Part shown: positions 1-11,901 of the stretch, piece by piece
Position numbering within the stretch: the first letter of the stretch is position 1
Layout: the number at the start of each line of letters is the position of its first letter
Source: Poecilobothrus nobilitatus
Taxonomy: Eukaryota; Arthropoda; Insecta; Diptera; Dolichopodidae
Assembly: GCA_947095535.1 (NCBI GenBank)
Contig: OX352774.1
Location: forward strand, 118,981,996 to 119,045,995
Direction of reading: 5' to 3'
DNA length: 64,000 bases
The notes under the pieces: generated by a model
Told to the model about the DNA's origin: nothing
Database searches by the model: none
The model's input: the letters and a program-made list of their open reading frames with translations, nothing else
Translations under genes and position numbers: made by a program

Positions 1-987
1 ACCCTTGAACATAGTTCATACAAGTATAAAGATTATTAGGATGGATTTTTGAACCAACTGGTTATAAAATCATGGTTCACAAAATTTGTTTAGTGGTGAT
101 TTAGTGGCGGAAGCCTCACCTATTTTAAGTTTATTTTTAAATATCCACGTAAAAAAGATTATTAGACGGATTTTAAAGTTGTATTCAAAATCAGGGCATT
201 CGCTTTTTTCAAAATATTTATATTATATGCTAGCTTCTAAATTATGAGATATTTAAGTTTTGGATTTTTTATTATTATTATAAAATATATAATATTGAAA
301 AAATGATTACTCAATTTTTCAATATTATATATTTTATAATATTTCTTTTTGAATTGAATTATTTGAACCGCCAAACCTATTTAATTAAGAAAAGAATTAT
401 TTTGGTTTAAAAGACCAGACTTATTGTGGCACGAGATTTTGAAACACGATATTTTAACACGCTATATTTAGAAAAGCGAGATTTTAAACCACGAGATTTT
501 GAAACGTAGCCAAACCATTTAATATATATTTTAATCTGCATGGATGTGAACTTCGAAAATGAAAAAAGGTCATATTTTTATTCAACAGTACAATTTAAAA
601 ATTTAAAATAAATGTGGAAAAATAAAGAAAAAATTGTACATTATTGATTATTTAATAGTTTTTACATTTTAATTCCATTAAAATAAAGTATATATAATAA
701 TTGACATTAAAGTTGAATGTAAAACTTTCATTTTAAATTTATTGTTAAATTTAAAATAAGTGCGGCTGACATACTCAAATCTTGTTACTCAAAATTTGAA
801 TATCTTATTGAGCAGTTATTAAAGTATTTGAACTGATTATAAAGAAGTAAAATTACACAATAATTTGTTTGATATTTTGAATTAAATTATTATTATTTTG
901 ATTTGATTTGTCGTTGAAATTAGTGTAAGAGATTATTAAAAGCTTCTGAGTTATTTTCAAGTTTTTGTGAGGTAAAATTATTACTAT
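1..987. other. Non-coding flank with decayed repeat modules
   Basis: No gene is visible. Positions 20-75 and about 140-225 match the dispersed short module called family G here (related to 15238-15490, 31155-31255 and 62018-62110). At 425-515 the motif CACGAGATTTTGAAACACG recurs imperfectly four times. The perfect hairpin at 276-341 lies between them. Confidence 0.5.
276..341. repeat. Perfect A/T inverted repeat (27-bp arms)
   Basis: Positions 276-302 and 315-341 are exact reverse complements around a 12-base loop. The arms consist of ATTATAAAATATATAATATTG plus flanking A/T, read in full only across the two arms. It would fold as a hairpin and may be the centre or end of a small foldback element. 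No target duplication was recognised. Confidence 0.7.
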
Positions 988-2312
988 ACTAGCAGAGTAC
1001 CCGGCGTTGCCCGGAATATTTTTTTGGCTTTATGAAATAAAAATTATTAACTTTTGTTTCTGCGTTAATATAATTTAATTAATATAGTTAACTTATTACT
1101 ATGCATTTACAGATGCTGGTAGTTTATATTCTATTTTTTATTACATTTAGTTACATTGAATAAACAGAGCCAAGAATTAGAGACAATTCTTCTACAAAAA
1201 TTTTTTAAAGGAATCAATAATTTATTGAGTACACAATTACGGCGAAGTGAATTTCCACAATATATTCTTTAATACCGAGACATAAAATCGCATTTCAATT
1301 ATGACCATAATGTAGTACATTTTTTTTCGTAAGTAATGTCACTTCATGTTTTGGTGAATTATCCTTTTAAGCACATTTTGAAAAATTTGTTATTAAGTTC
1401 GCTCTGTCCCTCCGTCTGTTAAAACTTATGTACTGTTTAATAAAGAGCAATGAAATATTAACTATGCGTAGGTTTCTTAAAAGAGTAATGTTGTAGAACA
1501 ACTTTTTTATGTACCCTCACCGTTGGAGATCCTACAGCACCGACAGCTCTTCAAATTTTGAAAAAACTTCTTCTTAAATGCGTACATTTCAGATTCTGTT
1601 TAACATATTTTCAATATAAAAAATACATGATTGTTTTTTACCTTTATAAATCAACCAGAATTTTTTTACCTTTAGTTTTTCTAATTATGTTTCCTAATTG
1701 ATTGACTAAAAATATGTATGTAATATGTATGTATAAATATGTATGTACTCATTTTTGATTAAATGATGTACAGAAATGTGAATATGTTTTCTAATTTAAT
1801 TGATAAAGTTTATAGTATTTTTAAAAATACGGATATTATACATACTATATGCACATATTTCAATAATTTATGGGAAACATGTTATACACATGCATTTTAT
1901 ATAGGTAGACCACATGTAAGTAATGCATTTCTGAATGATGACATGCTCATTGTCTAATGTAGGAGATTGTTTCTGTTTTTAAACAACGGCCGAAAATGTT
2001 ATGTTGTTAAGACTTAAACACAGTATTCTTAAGATACTTAATAATGTTTGTTTAATTACTGTTCTATATTAGAAATTTGCATTGAAAGGTTTTTATGGAA
2101 TATTAGAAACAGTATAGATAAAAGTAAAGAATGTTGGAAATATCTTTTTAATAATAATAACAATACACAAAATTAGGCAAAATATTATTAATAAGTGCTT
2201 GTGCGGAAATGGGTTAACAAACGTTAACAAACATTTTGTCACAGGCCTAATTTAGAACCATTCTGCCAAATTAGACAGAAATTAGAAACAAAATTTTTTT
2301 TTGACAGTCTAT

Positions 2313-3040
2313 CGTGTCGAAATGTGTTAATGTAACACAACAAAATTTATTGAATGAGTTTGTCTGCCAAAGTGCAATACTTGTACAAATTTTTCAATTG
2401 GTCAAATCGTTTAAGTACAACAATAAAAAATGAGAATTTCATGGCCTGAAGCCTGATGGGTTAATGTATCGTAACCAAATAAACTCAGAAAGCTTTTGTT
2501 ATAAAGACCTACACTTTTGTAAATTTTCAACTCAATTGGTAAAACCGTTTAAGTGCGACAACAAAGAAATTAAAAATTTTTATTGAGCCCTGGTGCCGAA
2601 ACGGGTTAATGGATCGTAACCAAATCACCTCAGTGAGCTCCTGTGGTAAAGAGCTACACTTTTGTAAATTTTCAATTCAATTGGCAAAACCGTTTAAGCG
2701 CGACAACAAGAAATTGAAAAATTTCATTGAGTCCTGGTGCCGAAACGGGTTAATGGATCGTAACCAAATCGACTCAGTAAGCTCCTGTTGTAAAGAGCTA
2801 CACTTTGATAAATTTTTAACTCAATTGGTCAAACAGTTTAAGTGCGACAACTAAGTAAATTACAAAACTTCAGTGACCCCTGGTGCCGAAACGGGTTAAT
2901 GGATCGTAACCAAATCACCTCAGTGAGCTCCCGTGGTAAAGAGCTACACTATTGTAAATTTTCAACTCAATTGGTCAAACCGTTTAAGCAGGACAACAGA
3001 AACATTTAATGAACTTCGTTCGGCTCTCGTGCCCAAACGG
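2313..3040 (+). repeat. ~145-bp internal tandem repeats in family A copy 1
   Basis: The motif GGTGCCGAAACGGGTTAATG or a variant recurs near 2313, 2446, 2591, 2735, 2881 and 3027, a spacing of about 133-146 bases. Inner units share CTCAGTGAGCTCCTGTGGTA and the block around TCAATTGG..AAACCGTTTAAG. The outer units are more diverged, as in arrays that homogenise from the centre. Confidence 0.85.
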
Positions 3041-3148
3041 GTTACCGGATCTCCATAAAAATTTGTCACAGGCTTTTTTTCAGACCATAAAACCAACGTA
3101 CAAAATTGGACATAAATCGGAAACAAAAAATTTTTTGGAAGCCCGCCA

Positions 3149-3184
3149 ATTCAACATGTTACGAATCCGGGTAACATGTTGAAT
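3149..3184. repeat. Hairpin in family A copy 1
   Basis: ATTCAACATGTTAC and GTAACATGTTGAAT are exact inverse arms of 14 bases around GAATCCGG. Copy 2 keeps the right arm with one change (ATATTG) but lacks the left arm, so the hairpin is private to copy 1. Confidence 0.6.
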
Positions 3185-3373
3185 CGAAATTTCTTCGGTA
3201 CCCGTCCAATGATAAGAAGAATATTTGTTCAAATTTCCAACTAGCCTATAACACTTTCCGGGGTCGTAGGAACGTTCCTGCTAAATTTGGTTGCAATCGG
3301 ACTGGTGGTTTTTACGTGAAAAGGGCACAAACAAACAAACAAACAAACATAATTTCTTCCTTATTTATTAGAA

Positions 3374-6040
3374 ACTAGCAGAGTACCCGGCGTTGCCCGG
3401 AGTATTTTATCAGCTTTATGAAATAAAAATTATTAACTTTTGCTTTTGAGTTAATATAATTTAATTAATATAGTTCACGTATTACAATGCATTTTCAGAT
3501 GGTGGTAGTTAATATTCTATTTTTTATTACATTTAGTTAAATTGAATAAACAGAGCCAAGAATTAGAGACAATTCTTCTATAAAAATTTTTTAAAGGAAT
3601 CAATAATCTATTGAGTACACAATTACGACGAAGTGAATTTCCACAATATATTCTTTAATACCGAGACATAAAATCGCATTTCAATTATGAACATAATGTA
3701 GTACATTTTTTTCGTAAGTAATGTCACTTCATGTTTTGGTGAATTGAAGGTTCGCTCTGTCCCTCCGTCTGTTTACAAAACTTATATATTCGTTAATATT
3801 CGTTAATACCGAAACATAAAATCGTATATAAATTATAAAACACCATAATGTAATCAATTTTTTTTTTGTAAGTAATGTCACTTCATGTTTTGGTGAATTA
3901 TCCTTTTAAGCACATTTTGAAAAATTTGTTATTAAGTTCGCTCTGTCCCTCCGTCTGTTAAAACTTATGTACTGTTTAATAAAGAGCAATGAAATATTAA
4001 CTATGCGTAGGTTTCTTAAAAGAGTAATGTTGTAGAATAACTTTTTTATGTACCCTCACCGTTGGAGATCCTACAGCACCGACAGCTCTTCAAATTTTGA
4101 AAAAACTTCTTTTTAAATGCGTACATTTCAGGTTCTGTTTAACATATTTTCAATATAAAAAATACATGATTGTTTTTTACCTTTATAAATCAACCAGAAT
4201 TTTTTTACCTTTAGTTTTTCAAATTATGTTTCCTAATTGATTGGCTAAAAATATGTGTAAAAATTGTATATGGATAAGAATGTAAGGTTTTCTGTTCTTT
4301 AAATATGTATGTACTCATTTTTGATTAAATGATGTACAGAAATGTGAATATGTTTTCTAATTTAATTGATAAAGTTTATAGTATTTTTAAATATACGAAT
4401 ATTATACATACTATATGCACATATTTCAATATTTTATGGGAAACATGTTATACACATGCATTTTATATAGGTAGACCACATGTAAAGACCACATGTAAGT
4501 AATGCATTTCTGAATGATGACATGATGATTGTCTAATGTAGGAGATTGTTTCTGTTTTTAAACAACGGCCGAAAATGTTATGTTGTTAAGACTTAAACAC
4601 AGTATTCTTAAGATACTTAATAATGTTACTTTAATTACTGTTCTATATTAGAAATTTGCATTGAAAGGTTTTTATGGAATATTAGAAACAGTATAGATAA
4701 AAGTAAAGAGTGTTGGAAATATCTTTTTAATAATAATAACACTACACAAAATTAGGCAAAATATTATTAATAAGTGCTCGTGCTGAAATAGATTAACAAA
4801 CGTTAACAAACATTTTGTCACAGGCCTAATTTAGAGCCATAAATTCATTCTGCCAAATTAGACAGAAATTAGAAACAAAATTTTTTTTTGACAGTCTATC
4901 GTGTCGAAATGTGTTAATGTATCACAACAAAATTTATTGAATGAGTTTGTCTGCCAAAGTGCAATACTTGTACAAATTTTCAATTGGTCAAATCGTTTAA
5001 GTACAACAATAAAAAATGAGAATTTCATGGCCTGAAGCCTGATGGGTTAATGTATCGTAACCAAATAAACTCAGAAAGCTTTTGTTATAAAGACCTACAC
5101 TTTTGTAAATTTTCAACTCAATTGGTAAAACCGTTTAAGTGCGACAACAAAGAAATTAAAAATTTTTATTGAGCCCTGGTGCCGAAACGGGTTAATGGAT
5201 CGTAACCAAATCACCTCAGTGAGCTCCTGTGGTAAAGAGCTACACTTTTGTAAATTTTCAATTCAATTGGCAAAACCGTTTAAGCGCGACAACAAAGAAA
5301 TTGAAAAATTTCATTGAGTCCTGGTGCCGAAACGGGTTAATGGATCGTAACCAAATCGACTCAGTAAGCTCCTGTTGTAAAGAGCTACACTTTGATAGAT
5401 TTTTAACTTAATTGGTCAAACAGTTTAAGTGCGAAAACTAAGTAAATTACAAAACTTCACTGACCCCTAGTGCCGAAACGGGTTAATGGATCGTAACCAA
5501 ATCACCTCAGTGAGCTCCTGTGGTAAAGAGCTACACTATTGTAAATTTTCAACTCAATTGGTCAAACCGTTTAAGCAGGGCAACAGAAAAATTTAATGAA
5601 CTTCGTTCGGCTCTCGTGCCCAAACGGGTTACCGGATCTCCATAAAAATTTGTCACAGGCTTTTTTTCAGACCATAAAACCACAGTACAAAATTGGACAT
5701 AAATCGGAAACAAAAAATTTTTTGGAAGCCCGCCGGGCCGAATCCGGGTAACATATTGAATCCAAATCTTCGGTACCCGTCCAATGATAAGAAAAATATT
5801 TGTCCAAATTTTCAACTCAATCGATCAAACCGTTTAGGCAGGACAACGAAAAAACGAAACGGCTTTAAATGGCTCTCGGGCCGCAATGGGTTAATGAACC
5901 GAAACGCGATGTAGCCTATAACACTTTCCGGGGTCGTAGGAACGTTCCTGCAAAATTTGGTTGCAATCGGACTGGTGGTTTTTACGTGAAAAGGGCACAA
6001 ACAAACAAACAAACAGAATTTCTTCCTTATTTATTAGATA
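3374..6040 (+). mobile_element. Family A repeat, copy 2 of a tandem pair
   Basis: Begins ACTAGCAGAGTACCCGGCGT within three bases of the end of copy 1, in the same direction. It differs from copy 1 by a local duplication near 3745-3900 (a second CTCTGTCCCTCCGTCTG block) and by one extra internal unit near 5720-5915 that copy 1 has lost. It ends with the same (ACAA)n and TTATTTATTAGA tail near 6040. Short open frames inside it are by-products of the repeat units, not genes. Confidence 0.8.
4895..5915 (+). repeat. ~145-bp internal tandem repeats in family A copy 2
   Basis: The same repeat array as in copy 1, in the same order, with GGGTTAATGGATCGTAACC-type cores at about 145-base spacing. A further diverged unit, with CGCAATGGGTTAATGAACCG, lies near 5880 and is missing from copy 1. 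Confidence 0.8.
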
Positions 6041-6919
6041 GATAAGTGACAATAAAAAGTTCAGCATCTCGAGAACTATGAGAATTAATAATAAGACAGT
6101 AATACAGAAAAAAACTAACTGTAGAGCAAGTGTAAAGTGAGCATATACGAGATTTTATTTTTAATGATATAGTATATAGTATAGATCAGCGATAGGAAAG
6201 GGTAGAACGAGGATGCGGAAATTTTGAATTAAGGAGTCAAAATTTAAGGGAACAATGAATCCGCCTATTATTATAATTTTCCTATCAGAGACGATAGCGA
6301 TCAGATCAACAGTAACAGCATGTAGTAGCAAATTATAACACCTCCTGTATGAGATAATAACTGAAAGCAATTACATTATGTAGCATTTATTATTATTATT
6401 ATCAAAAAGCATAATATTATTACGATATAGAACTATTTTTATAAAATCTGACCAGAATTTAGCTAAGGACCTTCGAGCGAAAGGCCGGCGACTTGACCAC
6501 AACACCATAAGTCATTTCGATTTCTTTATGTAAAGCTTCTGATACCTGGTTATATTAAATACAAGTTGCATGCCAAATATTAGTAGTATATAATATAATG
6601 ACTTTATTTCTAGAGGTTTTATATTCTCACTCTATATTAAGAAGAGTATTATAAACAAAAAATTTAATTTACAGATCTTTTCTGAATCCAGATATTTTTT
6701 TTAAACTTTAATATATTTGGTTATACTTAGGATTCTCAATATTTTAACTTTCATTTTAATGTTATATCTATAGTATACATTATTGTTATATACTCCTTTA
6801 AATGGGTGTTGCAGTTCTTTATTTCCATTATAATCAAATACCTTTTAATTATTACTACTAATTAAGTATTTCTAAAGTACTTCAATTTTTACATACTTTC
6901 ATTTTCACAGATGTTGCCA
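6041..6919. other. Non-coding; family F repeat and SINE-head-like sequence
   Basis: About 6170-6360 aligns with 21080-21275. Near 6455-6520 the minus strand reads TGGTGTTGTGGTCAAGTCGC and then CTCGAAGGTCC. This resembles the A-box half of the SINE head at 60382-60419, but without a clear B box, so it is at best a decayed SINE. No gene seen. Confidence 0.4.
6170..6360 (+). repeat. Family F dispersed repeat, copy 1
   Basis: Shares its order of words with 21080-21275: a TAGGAAAGG block, GAATGCG/GGATGCGG, then ATGAATCCGCCTATT, then ATAACAC near the end. Similarity is moderate, suggesting an old dispersed repeat of unknown class. Confidence 0.55.
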
Positions 6920-8125
6920 ATCGTTTTTAGCGCATTTCAAAAAAATGTAAAAAAAATGTGCCTATTAATTTCACTCTGTCCTTCCGTCCGTCCGTCTATT
7001 TATAAAACTTCTACACTGTTAAAGATAGAGAAAAGAAATTTTAACCATGGGTAGGTATCATAAAAAATTAATGTTGTAGAACAACTTTTTCATTTTATAA
7101 AAATAAATAAATATATAATTGTACCACCCCCTGTTTAAGAGCTATTAGGGCTCAAAAATTGAAAATTTGCTATTTTTAGACATCTTAACTTAGGCACGTG
7201 TACAAATATTTTTCTTCGACAAAACATAAAAAGTAAGGGTGAGTACACACGGGATACATGCATCCAGATGCAAAAATTATTTCGGTTAAATTTCGTGTAC
7301 TCTTCAGTAATATTATCCAATATTTTGCATCCATTATGCATCCACTCGTTCACGAGATGTAATACGGCGACATTTTTATTTTGAAAGTTTTATTTGAAAG
7401 TACGTAGTAGGCTAGCATGTGTGTATTGTTTTCACATTTGAAGAAAAAATGTTTATATTTACAAAATACAAAATGAGAGAAAATTGTTATGTAAGAAAAA
7501 ATTTAAATTAATATAAACTAAATATAATTTATTAATACACATATAAAATTAATTAACATAGCTTCGAAAATAATTCTGATTTTTCTTCTTTAATATTAAC
7601 TGCAAACCAATAGTAACCATTGCAATTTTTTTCCTTTTTAGCTTTTATTATGTCCATCTTCAAAATATTTCAAAATATTTAACGTTTAAAATTTTTGACG
7701 TTTAATTTTACGTCTGTATTTGACGTTATAACAAATTTGCATTTTGAATGCTTCTTATAGAGGATGCAAAAAATATTTCATCGAAAATGAGCGAAAAGAA
7801 GAGCATGACATGAATACAATATATATATTTTAATATAAATTTAATATTTGCATCCGAATGCATGTATTCCATGTGAACTTATCCTAAAGCTTCTAGTAGT
7901 ATATTTTACGTGTGTTAACGGTTTTTCTTATACTTATATTGTGTTCCGGACTTACAGTCCTACAAAATTCCAAAAAACTTTTATTTTAACATTTTTTGCT
8001 TATTACATTCATATATGGAATTTTCAAATTTTGGTGCAAGTCAAAAGTCTAAATAATTTGTATTGGCTTTTGGACATATGTGCTTTTAAAAACTATTGGT
8101 TTACATTCTACCTTGTTTATTTATT
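6920..8125 (+). mobile_element. Family B repeat, copy 1 (interrupted)
   Basis: Starts ATCGTTTTTAGCGCATTT, contains CCTTCCGTCCGTCCGTCTAT and CTTCTACACTGTTAAAGATA, and ends at the GGTTTACATTCTACCTTGTT block. It is split by a 648-base Harbinger-like MITE at 7237-7884. Compared with the fuller copy at 36080-37397 it also lacks one inner section. No coding frame; the 96-codon open stretch near 7848 runs across the MITE junction and is spurious. Confidence 0.75.
7237..7884. mobile_element. PIF/Harbinger-like MITE nested in family B
   Basis: A 648-base insertion flanked by TAA on both sides (7234-7236 and 7885-7887). Inverted ends: left GGGTGAGTACACACGGGATA, right (inverse) GGATAAGTTCACATGGAATA, each continuing CATGCAT..GATGCAAA for about 38 bases. 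Family B copies without the insertion read a single TAA at this spot (AATTAAAGGTTC near 37170), giving an empty-site comparison. A 3-base TWA duplication and GG-starting inverted ends are typical of PIF/Harbinger. There is no transposase inside, so it is non-autonomous. Confidence 0.85.
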
Positions 8126-8510
8126 CAGTCGATTATGACTATTGTCTAGAGGTTATTTTCAATTTCGATCACTCTCTTTATATTTATTCTTTTCATTTTT
8201 TATTGTTATGTTATATTTAGTAGATAAATGAATCGTGATTCTGTTATATATATATATATAAAAAACCATCAAGTTTGCTATAATTTTAAAATATGAAATT
8301 GCATAACCAGTTTTAAAGCACCTTTATATATAAGTTTACGCAAAATATTATGTCATTTGTATTTTTACCAATCCTTAAATACTATTTCTTAATTTTTATA
8401 TAGTAATACTCAATTTATGTAATTCCTTCAGTTATAAATACCTGTAACCTTAATAAAATCGTGTTACTTTGGAAAACAGAGCTATACTGTGTAAAGTAGT
8501 TCAAAATAAA

Positions 8511-9847
8511 AAACAAGGTAGAATGTAAACCAACGGTTTTTAAAAGCGCACATTTCGAAAACTCAATACAAACTGTTTAGAAGTGTGACTTACACAAAAA
8601 TTTGAAAATTTCATGTGATAAGAAAAAACGTGAAAATAGGACATTTTTGAAATTTTGAGGGGCCGTAAGTCCGGAATCCTATATAACTAAGAAAAGCCGT
8701 TAACACGCGTAAAAATATATTATTGAACCTTTAATTTTCATGACTCGCCGAAGAAAAATTTTTACAGGTGCCTAAGTTACAGGTGTCTAAAAATAGCAAA
8801 TTTTCAATTTTTGAGGCGTAATAACTCTTAAAGAGGGGGTGCTACCAAAAAATTTTCTGAGGAAACTTATACTAATCTAAGGAAACTATCTAAAAGTTCT
8901 TTCTTGTCTCAAAATTTCAGGTTTCTATCTAAAGGCGTGCCGGAGTTATGAAAAAAGAAATTTCATGCAAAATATGGTTTTCACATAACGGTAAATTTAA
9001 ATAGTAAATTACAAAATATTGCATAATTTTGATATTGTTTTATATAGATAATACAATTTTCGATCTTCTGACGGTTTTAGATTGCAAAACTATTACGCAG
9101 GGCCTGAGATATATACCTGATATATATCTGAAAATGGGACTTTTTCGTAATTTTGAAGAGCTGCAACTTTGGAACCCTTTACAACTAAAACATACCTTTA
9201 ACACACATTAAAATATATTACTCTAGCTTTAAATTTTATATCTTGCAGAAGTAAAATGTGTACAGGTTCCTAAGTTACAGGTGTTTAAAAATAGCAAATT
9301 TTCAATTTTTAAGCCCTCATATCTCATAAACAGGGGGTGGTCCAAAAAAATTTTCTGAGCAAACTTATACTAATTCTAAAAGTTCTTTCTTGTCTCAAAA
9401 TTTCAAGCCTCTATCTAAAAGCGTGCCGGAGTTATGAAAGTAGAAAAATCATGCAAAATTTGGTTTTCCCATAACGGTAAATTTAAATACTAAATTTAAA
9501 AAAATTGTATAATTTTGATATTAATTTACAAAGATAAAAGAAATACCTCTCGAATGACGTTTCAGATTGAAAAAATTCGTTTTCAGATTGAAAAAATCTT
9601 AAGCAGAACATAAGATATATGTATTTAAAAATAGGGCTTTTTCAAAGTTTGAGGGGGTGTAGCTCCGTAATGGGAGGGGCTACATGAAAAAGTTGTTCCA
9701 CAAAATTATTTTTTTTATGAGACCTACCCATGGTTAAAATTTTTTTTTCTATCTTTAACGGTGTAGAAGTTTGGTAAACAGACGGACGGACGGACAGAGT
9801 GAAACTAATAAGCACATTTTTTCAAAATTTTTTTGGAAATGTGCTAA
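8511..9847 (-). mobile_element. Family B repeat, copy 2 (full length, inverted)
   Basis: On the minus strand it starts TTAGCACATTTCC, passes through CGTCCGTCCGTCTG and ends CATTCTACCTTGTTT. It matches the copy at 36080-37397 over its full length and faces copy 1 across about 385 bases. Internal blocks repeat the formula 'CCGTTATG(T)GAAAACC... CATAACTCCGGCACGC', suggesting an internal duplication of about 400 bases. Non-coding. Confidence 0.8.
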
Positions 9848-10357
9848 CAACTTTATTCATTTACAAAAATTAATAAAAAAATTCTTTATATTGAGTAAAA
9901 TTAAATAAAAAATTAATATACAAAAAATTTAAATTTTTTAATTACTTTTGCTTTGTTATTTTAGTTACTAACTAATAGTAATAAAAAATAATTATAAAAG
10001 ATAAAAATAAAGGAAACCTGTTTTCTTATTCTTTTCATTATATGTATTGTTATTTTTAGTTTTTTTTTTCAATTCCTTGTCATACACGTGTATTAGTTGT
10101 GTTGTTGAAAACTCACTTTAAAGCTTACCAATTAAAATATTTATTTACTTACACCGAATATAAAAAACGTATGCACTAAATATGACTATAAAATATTTAC
10201 TGCAAGGTCAATTTTTAACTAACATTAAATGATTTAATGCAATTTTATTTTCTGGGTCATTTAAAATTATCACGAAAGTTGTCATATAAATAGCGGGAGG
10301 CAATGCTTCCTCTCATTAATTAAAAAATGTTGATACACATATTATGTTCTTATAAAA

Positions 10358-11901
10358 AACGAGGAAGAATACAGTTGCCTTTGTCAACTCTTAGATACCC
10401 GTACGAACCGTTAGTATGTTCACAGCCTGTCACTTTGCTTACAATATTATTTTTTTAATATTTTAGTATTTTAAAATAATTTGGGTGAATTTTATAATTT
10501 CTAGAATTATGAGTTGTACATATATTCAAACTATATGTTTATACATTCTTTAAAAGCAGATTTTAACCTTCCACATAACGATTATCAATCCAAAACTTTT
10601 TCAAATATTCTATAGTACCATTTAATACTAAGCGGTAAATGTATATTAAATTTACTAAGTACAAAACAGTAAATATAATTTTAAATATTATATTATATTA
10701 TATTTAAATATTCCATTGACAGAAAAATTTCTTATAAGTACAATAAAATACATATATGTATGTAAATACGGCGCTATATAATATACATCTATACTCTTAT
10801 CATTCATTCACTAGTGACATATACGATATGTAAATAAACATGATATTATATAAGTATGTATATATAACAATATCATACAAATAAAAATTCTTCAAGCAAC
10901 CGTTATGTTGTTTATTTATTTACATTTTTTTGTACTACGCATCATATCCTCAACAATTTCAAATTATCGAGTAAAGCAAAATTCAAAAAATTTGTTAGAA
11001 AATTTGAAAAAATCAAGTAACTCTTTCGTCAATTATGAAGTAACCATATATTATTAAATAAAGTTGTTAACAGAAATAAGAGTATAATATTGAAGCTTTA
11101 ATTTTTGTGTATTACTTTAAAAAATTTTTAACAGGTGTTCAAGTTACAGGTGTTTAAAAATAGCAAATTTTCAGTTTTTTACCCCTTACAGCTCCTAAAA
11201 GGGGAGTGATACAAAAAAAATTTCTGAAATGACTCATACTTATTTTCAAAGATCTAACTTCTGTCAAAATTTCAAGTTTCCAACTCTAACCGTTTAGAAG
11301 ATAGAAGGGTTAAAGGATTTTGCAAAATTTGAGTTTCGCATAACGGTAAATTAAGACACAAATATATATTTATTGCATATATACTTTTAAAGCTAATGAA
11401 AGTAATAATCGTTTTTCAAAATGAAGATATACCTTATACAACTTGTGCTATAACAATTTAAATATAGAGCTTTTTTGAACCTTTGGGGAGCTGTAGCTCC
11501 GTAACGGGTGGGGCTACGAAAAAAAGTTAGTAAAAATAAAATTAATATTTTTGTGAGATCTATCAGCTGTTAAAATTTCATAGCTCTATTTCAAAAAAAA
11601 TGTCGAGATCTAAAAGTTAGTGTTCGAGAGCTACCCTAAGTTTTGGTCCAAACTCAACCAAAAAAAATAGGGAACCTACAAATTACTCCAAGAATATTTT
11701 GTGTAAATTTCAAGATTCTAGCTTTCTTAGTTTTTGAGTTAGCGTGCTGACGGACGGACGGACGGACGGACATGGCTCAAAAGTCTTAGAATTTTTTTCT
11801 GATCCGATCCATACCTTTGAAGGTATATCTAGCTCGCTTATTTCGAGGTGTTACAAACGGAGGAGTAATTTTATTATACCCGATCCTATCGTACGGGTAT
11901 A
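10358..11901 (+). mobile_element. Family C repeat, copy 1
   Basis: Starts CGAGGAAGAATACAGTTGCC, with ATACCCGTACGA inside the left end, and finishes ATCGTACGGGTATA. The two ends therefore share an inverted ATACCCGTACGA. The core (about 11100-11400) is the reverse-oriented core of family B (ACAGGTGTTCAAGTTACAGG, then AATAGCAAATTTTCA). A (GACG)n run, GACGGACGGACGGACGGAC, lies at 11751-11770. Non-coding. TATACCC ends and CCGTCCG runs also occur in Drosophila repeats, but I cannot name this family. Confidence 0.8.

Larger units (their letters stand above)
988..3373 (+). mobile_element. Family A repeat, copy 1 of a tandem pair
   Basis: Starts ACTAGCAGAGTACCCGGCGT and ends with an (ACAA)n run followed by TTTCTTCCTTATTTATTAGA. 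It is nearly identical over most of its length to the next copy. Order of parts: the CCCGGCGTTGCCCGG start, a unique left half, about six ~145-bp internal repeats (2313-3040), a short hairpin (3149-3184), and a conserved tail with GTTGCAATCGGACTGGTGGT then TTTACGTGAAAAGGGCAC. No transposase, replicase or reverse-transcriptase frame is present, so it is non-autonomous. I do not recognise the superfamily. Internal tandem repeats and head-to-tail copies recall Helitron/Helentron-type elements, but I see no diagnostic end structure. Confidence 0.8.

Noticed and set aside
2609..2854. 81-codon open frame with repeated MDRNQI...SSC blocks
   Set aside because: It follows the ~145-bp non-coding tandem units of family A, with no start context, and the same units are interrupted elsewhere.
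7848..8138. 96-codon open frame
   Set aside because: It runs across the junction of the Harbinger-like MITE and family B, so it cannot be a conserved gene.
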